Shown here: piece by piece, positions 10,371-21,396 of the stretch
Position numbering within the stretch: position 1 is the stretch's first letter
Layout of the letters: each line of letters begins with the position of its first letter
Assembly (NCBI GenBank): GCA_950295325.1
Contig: OX485806.1
Location: forward strand, 31,434,001-31,498,000
Source of the DNA: Polytrichum commune
Taxonomy: Eukaryota; Streptophyta; Polytrichopsida; Polytrichales; Polytrichaceae
Direction of reading: 5' to 3'
Length of the DNA: 64,000 nucleotides
Notes under the pieces: model-generated
Database searches by the model: none
The model's input: only the letters and a program-made list of their open reading frames with translations
Told to the model about the DNA's origin: nothing
Program-made: the position numbers and the translations under genes

Positions 10371-12417
10371 TAATGAAAGAGGCAAGAGAAACAATAATGT
10401 TAGAATAAGGTCACAACACTAGTTTGTAAAGGGATCAAAATTATCCTATATTGTTTGTATGAACCAATGAAAAGAAAAGAGCGATAAAAGACTAAGCAAG
10501 AAGAGCATGAAGGCATCTAACTCCAAGCATTGTTCATATACCTTTATGTATCTGAATATGCTTGTGTAATCTTCTCTTTAGTCCTATTGACTTCCTATAA
10601 TTTGTGCATCATCATGAACTTATTGAAATTTATTTGAAGTAATTTGTTTTATGTTTATCAACAAGTTGTATTGGCGTGATCTTGTACAATGTACTTAGTG
10701 TCTATATGTTTTCCTCTCCCTCCTGGTAGATATAAGAACTAAAGTACCTATGCATCATTCCCTCATTGAGAGGAATTTTCATTTGGTTTGCATGCAATTT
10801 TATTTTCTACAAAAAAGTTCAATTTTTGTTGAAATAAAGTTCAATCATGAGGAGTATTTGGAGCTCAAATAGGCCGACTATGTATTTATAGACATAAAAA
10901 ATTGATTATGTTCAAGAAACATGGAGCATCCTTCATTGTGTGTTTGATATATTGGATTGAAATTTGCTATACACATGGTTCACTCCAAAAGGCCAATTGA
11001 AACCAAAGTAAAATTTGGCCTCATGGTCGAAGACACTCTTGATATATTCTTTCAATATCCCAAGTTGGGCCTCTTGCATCAAAACCCAACTTGGTGAAAG
11101 TGATGTGTGATTTTTTGAGGACCTACAACAATAACATGTAGGCTAAAAAAACAATAGTTCATAATAGACGTTGGCAAACATAAGATTTATCCATCTCTTT
11201 CTTCATCTTGAAGGATAATTTAAATGCCATATCTACGTCAATCCTTATCCGTTCTTAAACCTCACATATGCTAGCTATCCCTACTTACATCCAAAATAGC
11301 ATATGCTAGCTATCCCATACCTACTCAAAATTTGTCTAATTAGTGTGGATTACCATGTGGAGTTATGCATTATTAGAACATTTTACTAAGAGTACCTTTT
11401 TTATCCCAAATAACATAAGTAATTAGTATGTACACCGAAGAACATGATATAACTTAGTTGGTAAAAATTGACAATGTTGGTAGAAAGTTATAGCAGCACA
11501 TAACTTCGAATGGTAACCCACACTACTTAGACAAAACAATGAAGTTGGCACCACCTCTTTCCGGCAAGAAATGGAGGTGGCATTTACAAAGCAAAAAAAT
11601 CCATTTTTTTAGCATGCACGTGTGTACATTATCTCACTTCACCGTAGAAAAATGGCTAGTACACTGATTATCCCATTTACTGCATGTGGTACTAATTCGT
11701 GGAACACACTATTTTGCCAAACTTGAAAATTAGTGAGGGCTAATTTTTTTTTATTGAGTGCTAATAAAATTCATGAATACATGCTCATTTACCATAGATT
11801 TCAAGAATATCAGTGCGTGCTCCAAGATGCTTGTAGAGTGGTAAACAAAATTGTACGCAAATACATGCGTGTCAATACAAAGAGCAAAACTATAGAAAAC
11901 TTATCCTCAACTCACCACATATGGATTACATAAGTGGAGCAGCCTAAGTGCTTGGTGTGAACTTTCAAATATGCTCGGTGAAACAAGAACTCTGCTAAAT
12001 ATTTGCACAACCACAACAAATCATCAATACTTTTGCTTACAACATCTAATGATTTTGGCAGGATCCCTCATCTTTCCATCTCGGTGATTACCAAAAACTG
12101 GAGAAAATGTTCAAACCCTAGAAAAATTTGAGATAATGTTTGAAAGTGTTGTCCTTTCTCCTCCTTTCTCCTGGCCTGCACGTTTCTACACATGTTGTAA
12201 TTTTAGCTTCACATCTACACATGAATAAAACCCATGCTATCATTGATCTTATGTTATTCTCTCTACACACCTTAGTAACCTACCCTGGGTCCACTACAAC
12301 CACAACCATACGAATATTTTTGTGTAAATGCACCTTGAGACAAATGTGGTATTAATTCTCATTATGTATAAAATCCATATGCGACAACTCATAACCATAA
12401 TTTGAAGTGATGATCAC
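10371..12417. other. AT-rich non-coding DNA, possible decayed copia 3' LTR
   Basis: After RNase H comes a purine-rich GAAAGAGGCAAGAGAAA stretch (10375-10391), then TGTTAGAATAAGG at 10398, which would suit a polypurine tract and the start of a copia 3' LTR. No second LTR copy is available to test this. The rest is AT-rich; ORFs under 75 codons show no recognisable domain. Confidence 0.35.
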
Positions 12418-13036
12418 TGTGAGCCCAAAATGGTGCCCACATGTGGTGATTAACTCTTCGAAACCAATTTTAGTTAGACTTTGAAGTGTTATGATTGTTC
12501 ACAAAAATATAAAAAGAGTGAAGTGTGGTGTGGATTTAACTTTAGACATTAGGGGGTGTTGTGTGGTTGTTTCAAGGTTTAAGTTCAATTAGAGAATGCC
12601 TTGATTATGTGAGTAGGGGGTAAGGTGAGGCAAGGTGAGCTCCGCGGGTTAAATGCCCACATTAGGATCCACCTTGTTAGTTTAGGAAGGGAAAGGCCTT
12701 GTGGATGGGGTGAGTCCCTACTTAGGAGGAAGGGATTAAGGGGTTGTGATTGGAGGTGCTAATCCTCTCACCCTATCCTTACCTCATGACCTCTCTCTCT
12801 CTCTTTGCTACTTAAGGCTTCCCTCTCTCATTTTTGCTCTCTCTCTCAATCTCTCACGTGGAGGGAGCCCTTAGAATTACTAGATAAACACGTGTGATTA
12901 GGGGTTAACTTGATGAAATTAGTAGGATAGGTTAATTATTAGTTAAGAGATTAGAGGAATGTTAGATTAACTACTAGGAGTTGAGAATGGTTTGTAGAAC
13001 TTATTAGACTTCTGTCCAAACACTGTTGGGACCGGG

Positions 13037-13288
13037 TTTAGTCTGCTACTGAAGCAGCTGAGGGGCCGAACTGTTTAGTTGCTACTGGAGCAGCTGAGGG
13101 CCTGGACCTGATTTAGTTGCTACTGGAGCAGCTGAGGGCTGAACTGTTTAGTTGCTACTGGAGCAGCTGAGAGGCCGAACTGTTTAGTTGCTACTGGAGC
13201 AGCTGAGGGCCTGGACCTGATTTAGTTGCTACTGGAGCAGCTGAGGGCCTGGACCTGGTTTAGTTGCTACTGGAGCAGCTGAGGGCCT
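13037..13288. repeat. LTR minisatellite (TTTAGTTGCTACTGGAGCAG unit)
   Basis: Units of about 36-48 bp containing TTTAGTTGCTACTGGAGCAG followed by CTGAGGGCCTGGACCTG or CTGAGGGGCCGAACTG are repeated about six times, and two more lie beyond CACTA-2 at 39069-39140. CACTA-2 inserted inside one unit. Confidence 0.9.
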
Positions 13289-13554
13289 CACTACAACAGA
13301 TTGGGTATTTTGTGACTGTAATTTATGACTGCCTTAAGTCATAAAATCCCAAAATATGACTGACGAGGCTCCGGATGCGGACGACGCGCGCGGTGACTGG
13401 GTCTAGTCATTACCGACGAGTCGCTTCGGACATGAGTCATATGAATATATACGGTTGTGGAGGCGTATAAAATGACAGATTCTACGATCCCCACTGCACG
13501 TGGGGCATACCTTGACTAGCCTTGGAGTCTGTGCCCTTTTTTGACCTGCCCGGG
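13289..13554. promoter_or_regulatory. CACTA-2 left end, subterminal TGACT repeats
   Basis: After the 29-bp terminal repeat come TTATGACTG and AATATGACTG words, shared with the right end (38780-39050). The gypsy element inserted 266 bp from the terminus. The region continues at 23852-24400. Confidence 0.65.
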
Positions 13555-15095
13555 TGTGAGGCCAAACCCCCCACCCTTAAGCGTCCGTAGTCCGAGTAGT
13601 GGGTTTGGGCTCACATTCCTCCGCGGTATTGGATTTGGACTTGGATGAGTCCATAGTGCAAGGTTCACCCTTCAAGTGGTCTTGGATTTAACCAGCTCCT
13701 TCATAAACCCAGCTTCTTAGCTTCTAACTAAACAAACCCAGCTCCTTCATAAACCCAACTCCTTCATGAACCCAGCTCCTTAGCTTCTAACTAAACAAAC
13801 CCAGGTCCTTCATAAACCCAGCTCTTTACTTTCTAACTAAACAAACCCAGCTCCTTCATAAACCCAGCTCCTTCATGAACCCACAACTTTGTAGTTGTAA
13901 TCCCCAACTACCTCACTAATTATTCAAGCCCTTAACTAATCTTCCTACCTAATTTCCCTAATTCTACTAACAACCCCTTTCTAATCACACAATTCTTCTC
14001 TAATCCTAAAATCCTAAAATCCTAGAGAGGAGAGGGGGAGAGAGAATTTCCTAACTTCACTAAGACTAACTAATCCACACAAGTATATTTTTGCACTCAT
14101 CACAACATCAAGTGCTCAACTCTTAAACATGGAACTTACAACCACGTGTATTCAAAACATGAACTTTAAGTACCACAAATTAGAATCATGAATTAACTTT
14201 AAAATCCTTCACGTCAACACTAATTCTACCAAGAGGTCAAGCCCTCTTCAAGGCTAACAAGCCTTGGCTCTCAAACTAAAAACTAAGCACACACATGTGC
14301 TCCAATATGGCTTCCCACACCCACACTTATAACTCGTGGGGTGCCTTGGAGCACAAAGGAAAGAGAGGATGAGTGAGGGAAGAATGAGGGATTATATAGT
14401 AAGCTTGAGGGGGTGAGCACCCTCAAGGCTCACGATAAGCCCTTGAGATTTCCTCCTACTTAGTAGGCGCCAATCCTATCTTCTAAGCCTTCCTCCCTCA
14501 AATGATCAACAAGGATCCTAATTCGAACATTTAACTAGCCTTGGCTTTCTACCTACCACACTTTACCAAACTTGGGATGCTTCAACCCAAACTTAGCCTC
14601 CTTCGCTTTCCGCCGCCATAACTTTCTCCCCTTACTTTCCCAAATCGTCGCTCACCACTTAATTCAAACCACGATGCTTAACTCGTGATTTGATTGGTGC
14701 TTTGAGAATTTGCTTATCCTCCACCTTGCATTCTTCCTTGGGCCTTCCCCATTAAGTGGCCATGATGAGGTGGTCCACTTGTGCGCTCCATGTGATCCTC
14801 CATTCATCCCAATTCGAATGCACTTGCCTCTTGAGTCACTTTGGTTGTCTCCATCCATTTGTACTAGCCTACTAACTACTCAATCCAAGTTCTCCTTACC
14901 TATCCTCATTCATTCAAATCCTTCCGAAGGTAAAAACACAATAACAACTCACATCCTAGCCTCTTACAACATGGTACTTCTAAGACTAACATTTCACTCT
15001 TTTTATATTTTTGTGAAGTAACATGCTACTTCAAAGTGCATCAACTAACGTTTCAAGGGTCTAAGACTAAATGTGGGCACCCTTTTGGGCTCACA
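13555..15095 (-). repeat. 3' LTR of the gypsy element
   Basis: Read on the minus strand it starts TGTGAGCCCAAAAGGG and ends GGTTTGGCCTCACA. A TATA box (CTATATAAT on the minus strand) lies at 14392-14400. A tandem stretch of AACCCAGCTCCTTCATAAACCC-like units lies at about 13687-13880. Relative to the LTR at 58068-60122 it lacks the block of about 0.5 kb that holds the small CVAKAAGWT ORF. Confidence 0.95.
13687..13880. repeat. LTR minisatellite (AACCCAGCTCCTTCAT unit)
   Basis: Alternating units of about 20 and 40 bp: CCAGCTCCTTCATAAACC and TTAGCTTCTAACTAAACAAAC. The same block is at 22438-22631 in the other LTR and, inverted and shorter, at 59285-59430. Confidence 0.88.
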
Positions 15096-15156
15096 TAATT
15101 GGCGACCATCGGGGGATGAATCCAAACATCTCTTGCTCCAAGGGTAAGTTGCCTAG
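15096..15156 (-). other. gag-pol to 3' LTR junction; no canonical polypurine tract, primer-site-like sequence
   Basis: Only 61 bp separate the gag-pol stop from the 3' LTR. On the minus strand no run of purines precedes the LTR. On the plus strand the LTR edge is followed by TAATTGGCGACCATCGGGGG, which resembles a tRNA primer-binding site and mirrors the true one next to the other LTR. Confidence 0.5.
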
Positions 15157-18100
15157 TCAAGCTCGGTACTCCTTACATCTACTTCCCGATGTACGGGTAG
15201 GAAAGAGCTCACCATTCAACGTTTCCAATTGAATTGAATTATTAGGAAAGACCTCATAGACAAGGTAAGGTCCTAACCATACCGCATTGAATTTCGCCGG
15301 AAATTCAAGCTTTCGTGCGTCTTGAATCATGACCATCATTCCCGGTGTTAGGGCCCTTCTCTTATGTCGTTTGTCGAAAGTAATCTTTCTCCTTCTTTGG
15401 ATTGCCTCAATATGTTGAGCCGCCATTCTCCTCCCTTCGTCAAGTGCTTCCAAATCGGTTAGTCGATTTCGTAAGGATTGACTTTCGGTAAGTCTCGTAC
15501 TCACGGCCACCCTAAGTGACTCGACTTCATATTCGATTGGTAGTGTCGCTTCAAGACCATAGACTAAGGAAAATGGTGTAGCACGCGTAGTTACCTTATA
15601 GGTTGTACGGTATGCCCAAAGTGCCGCCGTTAGTTTCGTATCCCAATCCCGCTTCGAGTCTATAACCGTCTTGCGTAGTATACTCACCAAAATTCCGTTA
15701 ACCCTTTCCGTTTGTCCATTGGTTTGTGGGTGGTAGGGAGTAGTCTTCCGGTGATCAATTTTAAATTTCTCTGTCATCTCTCGAATCAAGTCATTCAAAA
15801 AGTGAGTACCCCTATCGCTTACTAGGATCTTCGGCACCCCGAACCGCGAAATTATGTTTTCGTACATAAATGTTGCCGCGTGTTCCGCCGTGTCGGTCTT
15901 CACCGCTTTGGCTTCCGCCCACTTGGTGAGGTACTCGGTTGCCACCACAATATATTTCATTCCTTTTGAAGATTGGGGATGGACCTCACCCACATAGTCG
16001 ATGCCCCATTTTTCGAAAGGAATTAAGGGTAATGATACATGTAAAGGCATCTCCATTCTAAGGTCGTCTCGGGCATACCGTTGGCAAGCGTCGCATTTCC
16101 TTACATAGTCATGGGCGTCCTTAAATAGTGTAGGCCAAAAGTAGCCCGCTCTAAGTATTTTTTGCCCGGTGAGTTGACCCGAGAAGTGACCGCCGCAAGC
16201 GCTATCGTGGCAAGCGATTAAAATCGCTTCAACCTCCGTTTTTGACACGCATCGTCGTAAAATACCATCGGACCCCCTTCTAAACAACCTATGGCCCACT
16301 ACAACAAATTGCCTACTATTTACCCTCACCTTCCTTCTCTCTTCTTTTGTCCACTCTTTGGGCAACTTGTGGGTTGTTAGAAATTCCACTATGCCCGCAT
16401 ACCACGCCGGTGTAGAAGTGACCACAAAGAGGCTATCATCTACTAACATATCATTTACCGGATTTTTTCCTATCTCCTCCGACAACCTAGACAAGTGGTC
16501 CGCTTGTAAATGCATACGACCCGGTTTATATTCCACCGTGTAGTCGAATTCTTCTAATAACAAAACCCACCTAGCTAACCTACCACTTAACTCCGCCTTG
16601 TTAATTAGATACTTGATAGCCATGTGGTCAACAAAAAATACAACCGGGTTGCACATGAGGTAATGCCTAAACTTTTTAACGGAAAACACCATGGCTAGGC
16701 ACTCCCTCTCCGTTGTAGAGTAGTTTCTTTCGGCGGGGGTCAATTGCTTACTCGCATAAGCTATGGGTTGATCCTTCTCTTTTTCTCCCGTTGCTTGACA
16801 AAGCGCACTCCCTATTGCCACATTACTAGCATCACAATAGACGTGAAAAGGTTTACCCCAATTGGGTGGTATCAACACCGGATAGGTGCTCAACCTATCC
16901 CGCAATTCCTCAAAGGCTTTTTGACAAGCATCCGTCCACTCGAATTTGACATCCTTTTTGAGCAAATGGGTAATGGGCACCGCTATCTTTGAAAAATTAG
17001 GAATAAGTTCCCGGTACCATCCCACATGTCCTAACAACTTAGAGATCCCCTTGGAATTGGTTGGAGTTGCCAAGTCGCTTATGGCCGCAATCTTATCCGG
17101 ATCGGGTTTTCTACCTTTCTCACTAACAACATAACCCAACAACACTCCCTTATTCACTCCCAAAAATGTCTTATCCGGGTTCAATGCTAACTTCATCTTC
17201 CTACACCTAACCAATGCCTCCCTAACACAATGTAGGTGATCATCCACATTACTTTGTGTGCTAAAATCGTCCACAAAGACGGTCATGGATTTGAACAACA
17301 AGTCGGTGAAGATATACATTACTAATCGTTGGAAAGTAGCCGGGGCATTACATAACCCAAATGGCATCACTACCCACACAAAAGTACCCCAAGGTGTAGT
17401 AAAAGCCGTTTTATGGATATCTTGGAGGGCTATGGAAATTTGATTATAACCCGCATACCCATCCATAAAGGTATATCGCGAATGACCTCCAACCTCCTCA
17501 AGCAACAAGGTGATAAAAGGTAAGGGGAAGTGATCCTTTTGTGTGCACGAATTCAATTTCCTATAGTCGACACAAACCCTTAATTTCCCATTTTTTTTCT
17601 TTACTAAGACCATAGGAGAAACCCAATCCGTGATTTCCACCGGCTTGATAAACCCGGCCTTCAATAACCTTTCCAATTCCGCTTTCACCAACAATTGCAA
17701 TTGAGGATTCATCCTCCTCTCCTTTTGTCTAATTGGCCTCGCCCCCGGAATTAAAGGAATCCGGTGCTCTACCATTTCCCTAGGAATTCCCTTAAGCTCA
17801 TCGTAGGACCATGCAAAAGTATCACTAAACTCATCCACCAAATTGCTATACTCCCTAACCTCTTTCTCCCCCAATTTGGAGCCCATCTTCATTTGTCGGG
17901 TTTTTCCATTCTTTAATTTCACATCCACGTACCGCCAATCCGCTTCCGACACATGTGCTTGTTCCTCTTTGTTCCGATACCAATCGGAAGGCACATTGGG
18001 GTAATCTTTCACATCTTGACCTACAACTATCCCCGTAGACGTGGTCTTGAAATGTAAAGGCTCCTCCAATTTCGATGACTCAATAATCACATCCTCCTCT

Positions 18101-21100
18101 TGAGTCCCATCTACATGAATTAAACTAACCTCACCCTCTTCCACGTCATCTACCCAAGGTGTTAACCCACCGCTAACCCACTCTTCCTCGGTGAGCACCT
18201 CACATGGCTCCAACAATGAGCCCTCTCCTAAACTAACACTAGGAAATTCACTCCCTAAGCCTACTTGGTGAAATGTAACCATTACATCAACCTCGGACTC
18301 GGGGTACTCCCTTAGCCATTGGGCATAATCCCCATTATCCCCATAATTGTAAAAATTAGGACCTAGACTTCCCGAGCCCGAATCTATAACAACCCTTTGA
18401 CCTTCGGGATGGACGACTCCCACCAATGCCTTGCCAATCTCATTCTCGTTTAAGTCATCAATTTCCGTCTCCAATGGCAAATACATCTCCTTCTTCATCC
18501 ATCCTTCTAATGAACCAATGGACACTATGACCCTATTACCCTCCGGACCATAAGTGATGGATGGTTTAGGTCCACCCCAATTGACCATAGCATTCGCCAT
18601 CCGCAACCAAGGCCTACCTAGCAAAATGGGGAAGGTGTCCTTGTTGGAGTGCATTTTAATGACATGGAAGGTGACCAAGTACTCCTCACCTCCCGTAGTC
18701 ATTCTACAATCCTTGATCATCCCCAAAGGCGTAGTCGAACTTTGATTTGCCATATTTATGACCAAAGGTGAAGGCCCCGTGAGTCCAAGTCCCAATTTTT
18801 TCATAGTATCCTCCGGTAGTATATTTAGACTACTCCCTCCGTCGACTAGCACATTAGGAACCACCTTATCTACTATAACAACTTCTATTTCTATAGCTTT
18901 CACGTCTCTTCCACCTTGTGATTGGATCCTAGCGGCTATTTTAGCTTTCACCTTCCTCATCCTCTTGTGTACCGGCATTCCCTCCTTTAATGTTTTCCTT
19001 GCCGTGGGTGAAATTTCCAATAGTTGGCCGAAAGTAATATCCGCCTTGAGTGTACTAAGGTCCGCCCACAAGTCGTACCCGGTAGATCTTTCCACCTTAG
19101 AATTACCCACTACGTCGAATTCGTCTACGGGAACCCCCGGTCCTTCCCATTCACCCACATCGCTATTATCCAAGTCATGTACCGCATTAGTCCTCTCCCT
19201 ATCTTGTAAAATTATATTTTCCCTCTCCACATCCTTAGTAGCTCTTCTAGCTACCCTATCCAACTCGGAGAGATTAATCTCTTCATCCGAAGAGTAATTT
19301 CCTTGCTCTCCTATTCCTACCTCCAACGGGGCATCCCCTCTCCTAGCCCTAGTAGTTACCGCTAGTGCAGGTGCTTCTTCAACCACACCCTTACCCTTCA
19401 CTAACTCATATGTAATAGCATTGGTGTGAGGAGGCCATTGACTTTGCTCCTCTCCAATTCTCGTTGGGAAAGGAAGCATGTCATCACATGTGGCCTCCAA
19501 CACTCCATCCATGAACCTAACATCTTGGGAGTTAGATGGTCCCGGATCCGTTGGAGGCGCTTGTCTCCCGTTACTACCATTAGGTGGAACTCCTTGTCTA
19601 TTTTGTATTGGAATGTAACCGGTTGTAGTTTGCAAGCCCGCCGGTGGATGAAAAGTTTGCCTAGCATTACTATGGTCATAGTATAAGTTAGGTGGCCTAA
19701 GTTCATTGGCCGGTACTCCTTGTGGCCTAGCACCTCGCATATTATCCCTTGCTTGTTGTTGTGGATTAGCCACCGGGTAAGGGACATTAATTATTTTGTC
19801 CGGTTGGCGACACGTATCCGAGGGATGACTTCCTCCACAATTGCTACAATTAAACTCTTGACCTTCGGACCAACATTGTCCTTGAGCGTGCCACCTTCCA
19901 CAAAAGGGATGAAATTCCTTCTTCTCTAAATTTTGGCCACCTTGCCCTCTAGGTTGTGGTCCTCTATTGCTTCCATTTCCATAGTGAGGTGGCGCTTGAC
20001 CTCGTTGATTTTGTTGAGGTGGGTTACCGTTTCCTCTTTGGTCACGGTTTTGTCCACTTCTACAAAATTGACGCGTGTGGCCCGGTTGGCCACATTGGAC
20101 ACACCATAATCCGGAAGAATGCCTACCCGACTCAACCGGGGGTGGAGGCCCCGGTTGTTGACTCCGGATCATTAATGACATTTGATCCGTGAGGCTTTGC
20201 ATTTGTTTTATCATAGCCTCTTGGAATCCTAGTTGGCTAGCACCTAGTCTTCTCTCAACCTCCTCCAAGTGTGGATCCGTTCTAGGGGCCGGTAGTGCCA
20301 AAAGAGGTGCCGGTTCCCTAACCGCTAAAGGTCGGGGACCGGTGTCCACAATGGCATATGGAATTTGGTTCTCATACTTAGCGGGTTCTACCGTTACCAC
20401 CCTAGGGCGTATGGGGATGAATTGTGGGATCAATTCATCCTCCCTTCTCCATAGCCTTTCGTGATCTTTATCCAAGTTTTCAATATCTCTAGCCGCACGC
20501 TTGGCATCCGCCAAGGTCAAGGGATTCCTTTCTAGAACACCCCTAATAGTTCCGGACTTAAAAAACCCTTGAATGAAAAATTGCTTTAGCGTGTCGTCGT
20601 TGAGCATGGTACCCACAAATCTAGTGCACACTAAATCAAACCTCCTAATGTAAGCCGAAATTTCTTCCTCCCTTCCTTGCTTCAATGACGACAATGCCCT
20701 TAATGCGGTACTTTGACCCACTTCCGGCCTAAATTCGTTAAGAAACTCCCTTTGTAATTGTTCCCATCCCCTAAAATGTCCCTCGGCATGATCCCGATAC
20801 CATTCATAGGCTTCCCCCTCTAGAGTGGTAGGAAACCACACTAACCAATAACCCGGGTCGGTTATGAGGAAGCTAGCCAACCGTTCGATATACCGTTCCA
20901 TGTGCCGAGAGGGGTCCTCATCCTTGGTCCCATAAAATTTAGGGAGATGAGATGGCATATCCATCGCCGCTAAATTTTGTGGAACCACAATTGGTAGGCC
21001 TCTTGGCCTAACCAATGGGTCTATTGGAGGTATAGGAGGTATGGGCGGAATTGGGGGTATGGGTGGTGGATCCATCCCCCGTTCCTCGGCCATGGTGACC

Positions 21101-21396
21101 GGTGAACTATTCAACAATCCCCTATCAACTTCTACCGGGAATTCTTCTCTAAGTGTGTAATTTTCCGAAGAAGTTTCACCACTCAATTTGGAGGGAGTGA
21201 TCTCCTCTTCAAGTTGAGCTCCAAGTTCTAAGGTGTCTAGAATTGACCTAGTCCTAGGTTCGACGTTCAAACAACTCTCTATTCTAACATTATCTTGTTC
21301 TAATCTATCACTGATTTTAGAGGACCGCCTCTTTCGAGTAGATTTCTCTAGTCCTACTATCAAACTTGGTTTTTGTGAGCGAGTCCTACCTTGCAT
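15157..21396 (-). CDS. Gypsy gag-pol polyprotein, 2079 aa, intact
   Basis: One uninterrupted ORF. Residues about 105-130 contain a proline/isoleucine repeat (PPIPPIPPI). A retrotransposon gag domain lies at about 150-300 (WLVWFP, GEAYEWYRDH, FLNEFRP). A CCHC knuckle (CVQCGQPGHTRQFC) is near 432 and a second Cys/His cluster near 480-520. Protease is near 850 (LVDGGSS, with Gly after Asp). Reverse transcriptase is at about 1270-1400 (LRVCVDYRKLN; active site VFVDDF near 1375). RNase H starts near 1515 (HVYCDASN). Integrase has its HHCC region at about 1730-1770 and Asp/Asp/Glu blocks near 1800 (WGIDYVGEV), 1860 (VSDRGTHF) and 1893 (NGQTERVNG). No chromodomain follows. It makes the particle and copies and inserts the element. 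No frameshift separates gag from pol. Confidence 0.96.
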   Translation of the reverse strand: MQGRTRSQKPSLIVGLEKSTRKRRSSKISDRLEQDNVRIESCLNVEPRTRSILDTLELGAQLEEEITPSKLSGETSSENYTLREEFPVEVDRGLLNSSPVTMAEERGMDPPPIPPIPPIPPIPPIDPLVRPRGLPIVVPQNLAAMDMPSHLPKFYGTKDEDPSRHMERYIERLASFLITDPGYWLVWFPTTLEGEAYEWYRDHAEGHFRGWEQLQREFLNEFRPEVGQSTALRALSSLKQGREEEISAYIRRFDLVCTRFVGTMLNDDTLKQFFIQGFFKSGTIRGVLERNPLTLADAKRAARDIENLDKDHERLWRREDELIPQFIPIRPRVVTVEPAKYENQIPYAIVDTGPRPLAVREPAPLLALPAPRTDPHLEEVERRLGASQLGFQEAMIKQMQSLTDQMSLMIRSQQPGPPPPVESGRHSSGLWCVQCGQPGHTRQFCRSGQNRDQRGNGNPPQQNQRGQAPPHYGNGSNRGPQPRGQGGQNLEKKEFHPFCGRWHAQGQCWSEGQEFNCSNCGGSHPSDTCRQPDKIINVPYPVANPQQQARDNMRGARPQGVPANELRPPNLYYDHSNARQTFHPPAGLQTTTGYIPIQNRQGVPPNGSNGRQAPPTDPGPSNSQDVRFMDGVLEATCDDMLPFPTRIGEEQSQWPPHTNAITYELVKGKGVVEEAPALAVTTRARRGDAPLEVGIGEQGNYSSDEEINLSELDRVARRATKDVERENIILQDRERTNAVHDLDNSDVGEWEGPGVPVDEFDVVGNSKVERSTGYDLWADLSTLKADITFGQLLEISPTARKTLKEGMPVHKRMRKVKAKIAARIQSQGGRDVKAIEIEVVIVDKVVPNVLVDGGSSLNILPEDTMKKLGLGLTGPSPLVINMANQSSTTPLGMIKDCRMTTGGEEYLVTFHVIKMHSNKDTFPILLGRPWLRMANAMVNWGGPKPSITYGPEGNRVIVSIGSLEGWMKKEMYLPLETEIDDLNENEIGKALVGVVHPEGQRVVIDSGSGSLGPNFYNYGDNGDYAQWLREYPESEVDVMVTFHQVGLGSEFPSVSLGEGSLLEPCEVLTEEEWVSGGLTPWVDDVEEGEVSLIHVDGTQEEDVIIESSKLEEPLHFKTTSTGIVVGQDVKDYPNVPSDWYRNKEEQAHVSEADWRYVDVKLKNGKTRQMKMGSKLGEKEVREYSNLVDEFSDTFAWSYDELKGIPREMVEHRIPLIPGARPIRQKERRMNPQLQLLVKAELERLLKAGFIKPVEITDWVSPMVLVKKKNGKLRVCVDYRKLNSCTQKDHFPLPFITLLLEEVGGHSRYTFMDGYAGYNQISIALQDIHKTAFTTPWGTFVWVVMPFGLCNAPATFQRLVMYIFTDLLFKSMTVFVDDFSTQSNVDDHLHCVREALVRCRKMKLALNPDKTFLGVNKGVLLGYVVSEKGRKPDPDKIAAISDLATPTNSKGISKLLGHVGWYRELIPNFSKIAVPITHLLKKDVKFEWTDACQKAFEELRDRLSTYPVLIPPNWGKPFHVYCDASNVAIGSALCQATGEKEKDQPIAYASKQLTPAERNYSTTERECLAMVFSVKKFRHYLMCNPVVFFVDHMAIKYLINKAELSGRLARWVLLLEEFDYTVEYKPGRMHLQADHLSRLSEEIGKNPVNDMLVDDSLFVVTSTPAWYAGIVEFLTTHKLPKEWTKEERRKVRVNSRQFVVVGHRLFRRGSDGILRRCVSKTEVEAILIACHDSACGGHFSGQLTGQKILRAGYFWPTLFKDAHDYVRKCDACQRYARDDLRMEMPLHVSLPLIPFEKWGIDYVGEVHPQSSKGMKYIVVATEYLTKWAEAKAVKTDTAEHAATFMYENIISRFGVPKILVSDRGTHFLNDLIREMTEKFKIDHRKTTPYHPQTNGQTERVNGILVSILRKTVIDSKRDWDTKLTAALWAYRTTYKVTTRATPFSLVYGLEATLPIEYEVESLRVAVSTRLTESQSLRNRLTDLEALDEGRRMAAQHIEAIQRRRKITFDKRHKRRALTPGMMVMIQDARKLEFPAKFNAVWLGPYLVYEVFPNNSIQLETLNGELFPTRTSGSRCKEYRA

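Noticed and set aside
14664-14858. 64-codon minus-strand ORF (MDGDNQSDSRG) repeated in three LTRs
   Set aside because: The copies are identical only because the LTRs are nearly identical; no diverged copy keeps it open, unlike the CVAKAAGWT ORF.
18758-19297. 179-codon plus-strand ORF (and its twin at 63207-63746 minus)
   Set aside because: It is antisense to gag-pol in an intact element; no domain or independent conservation.
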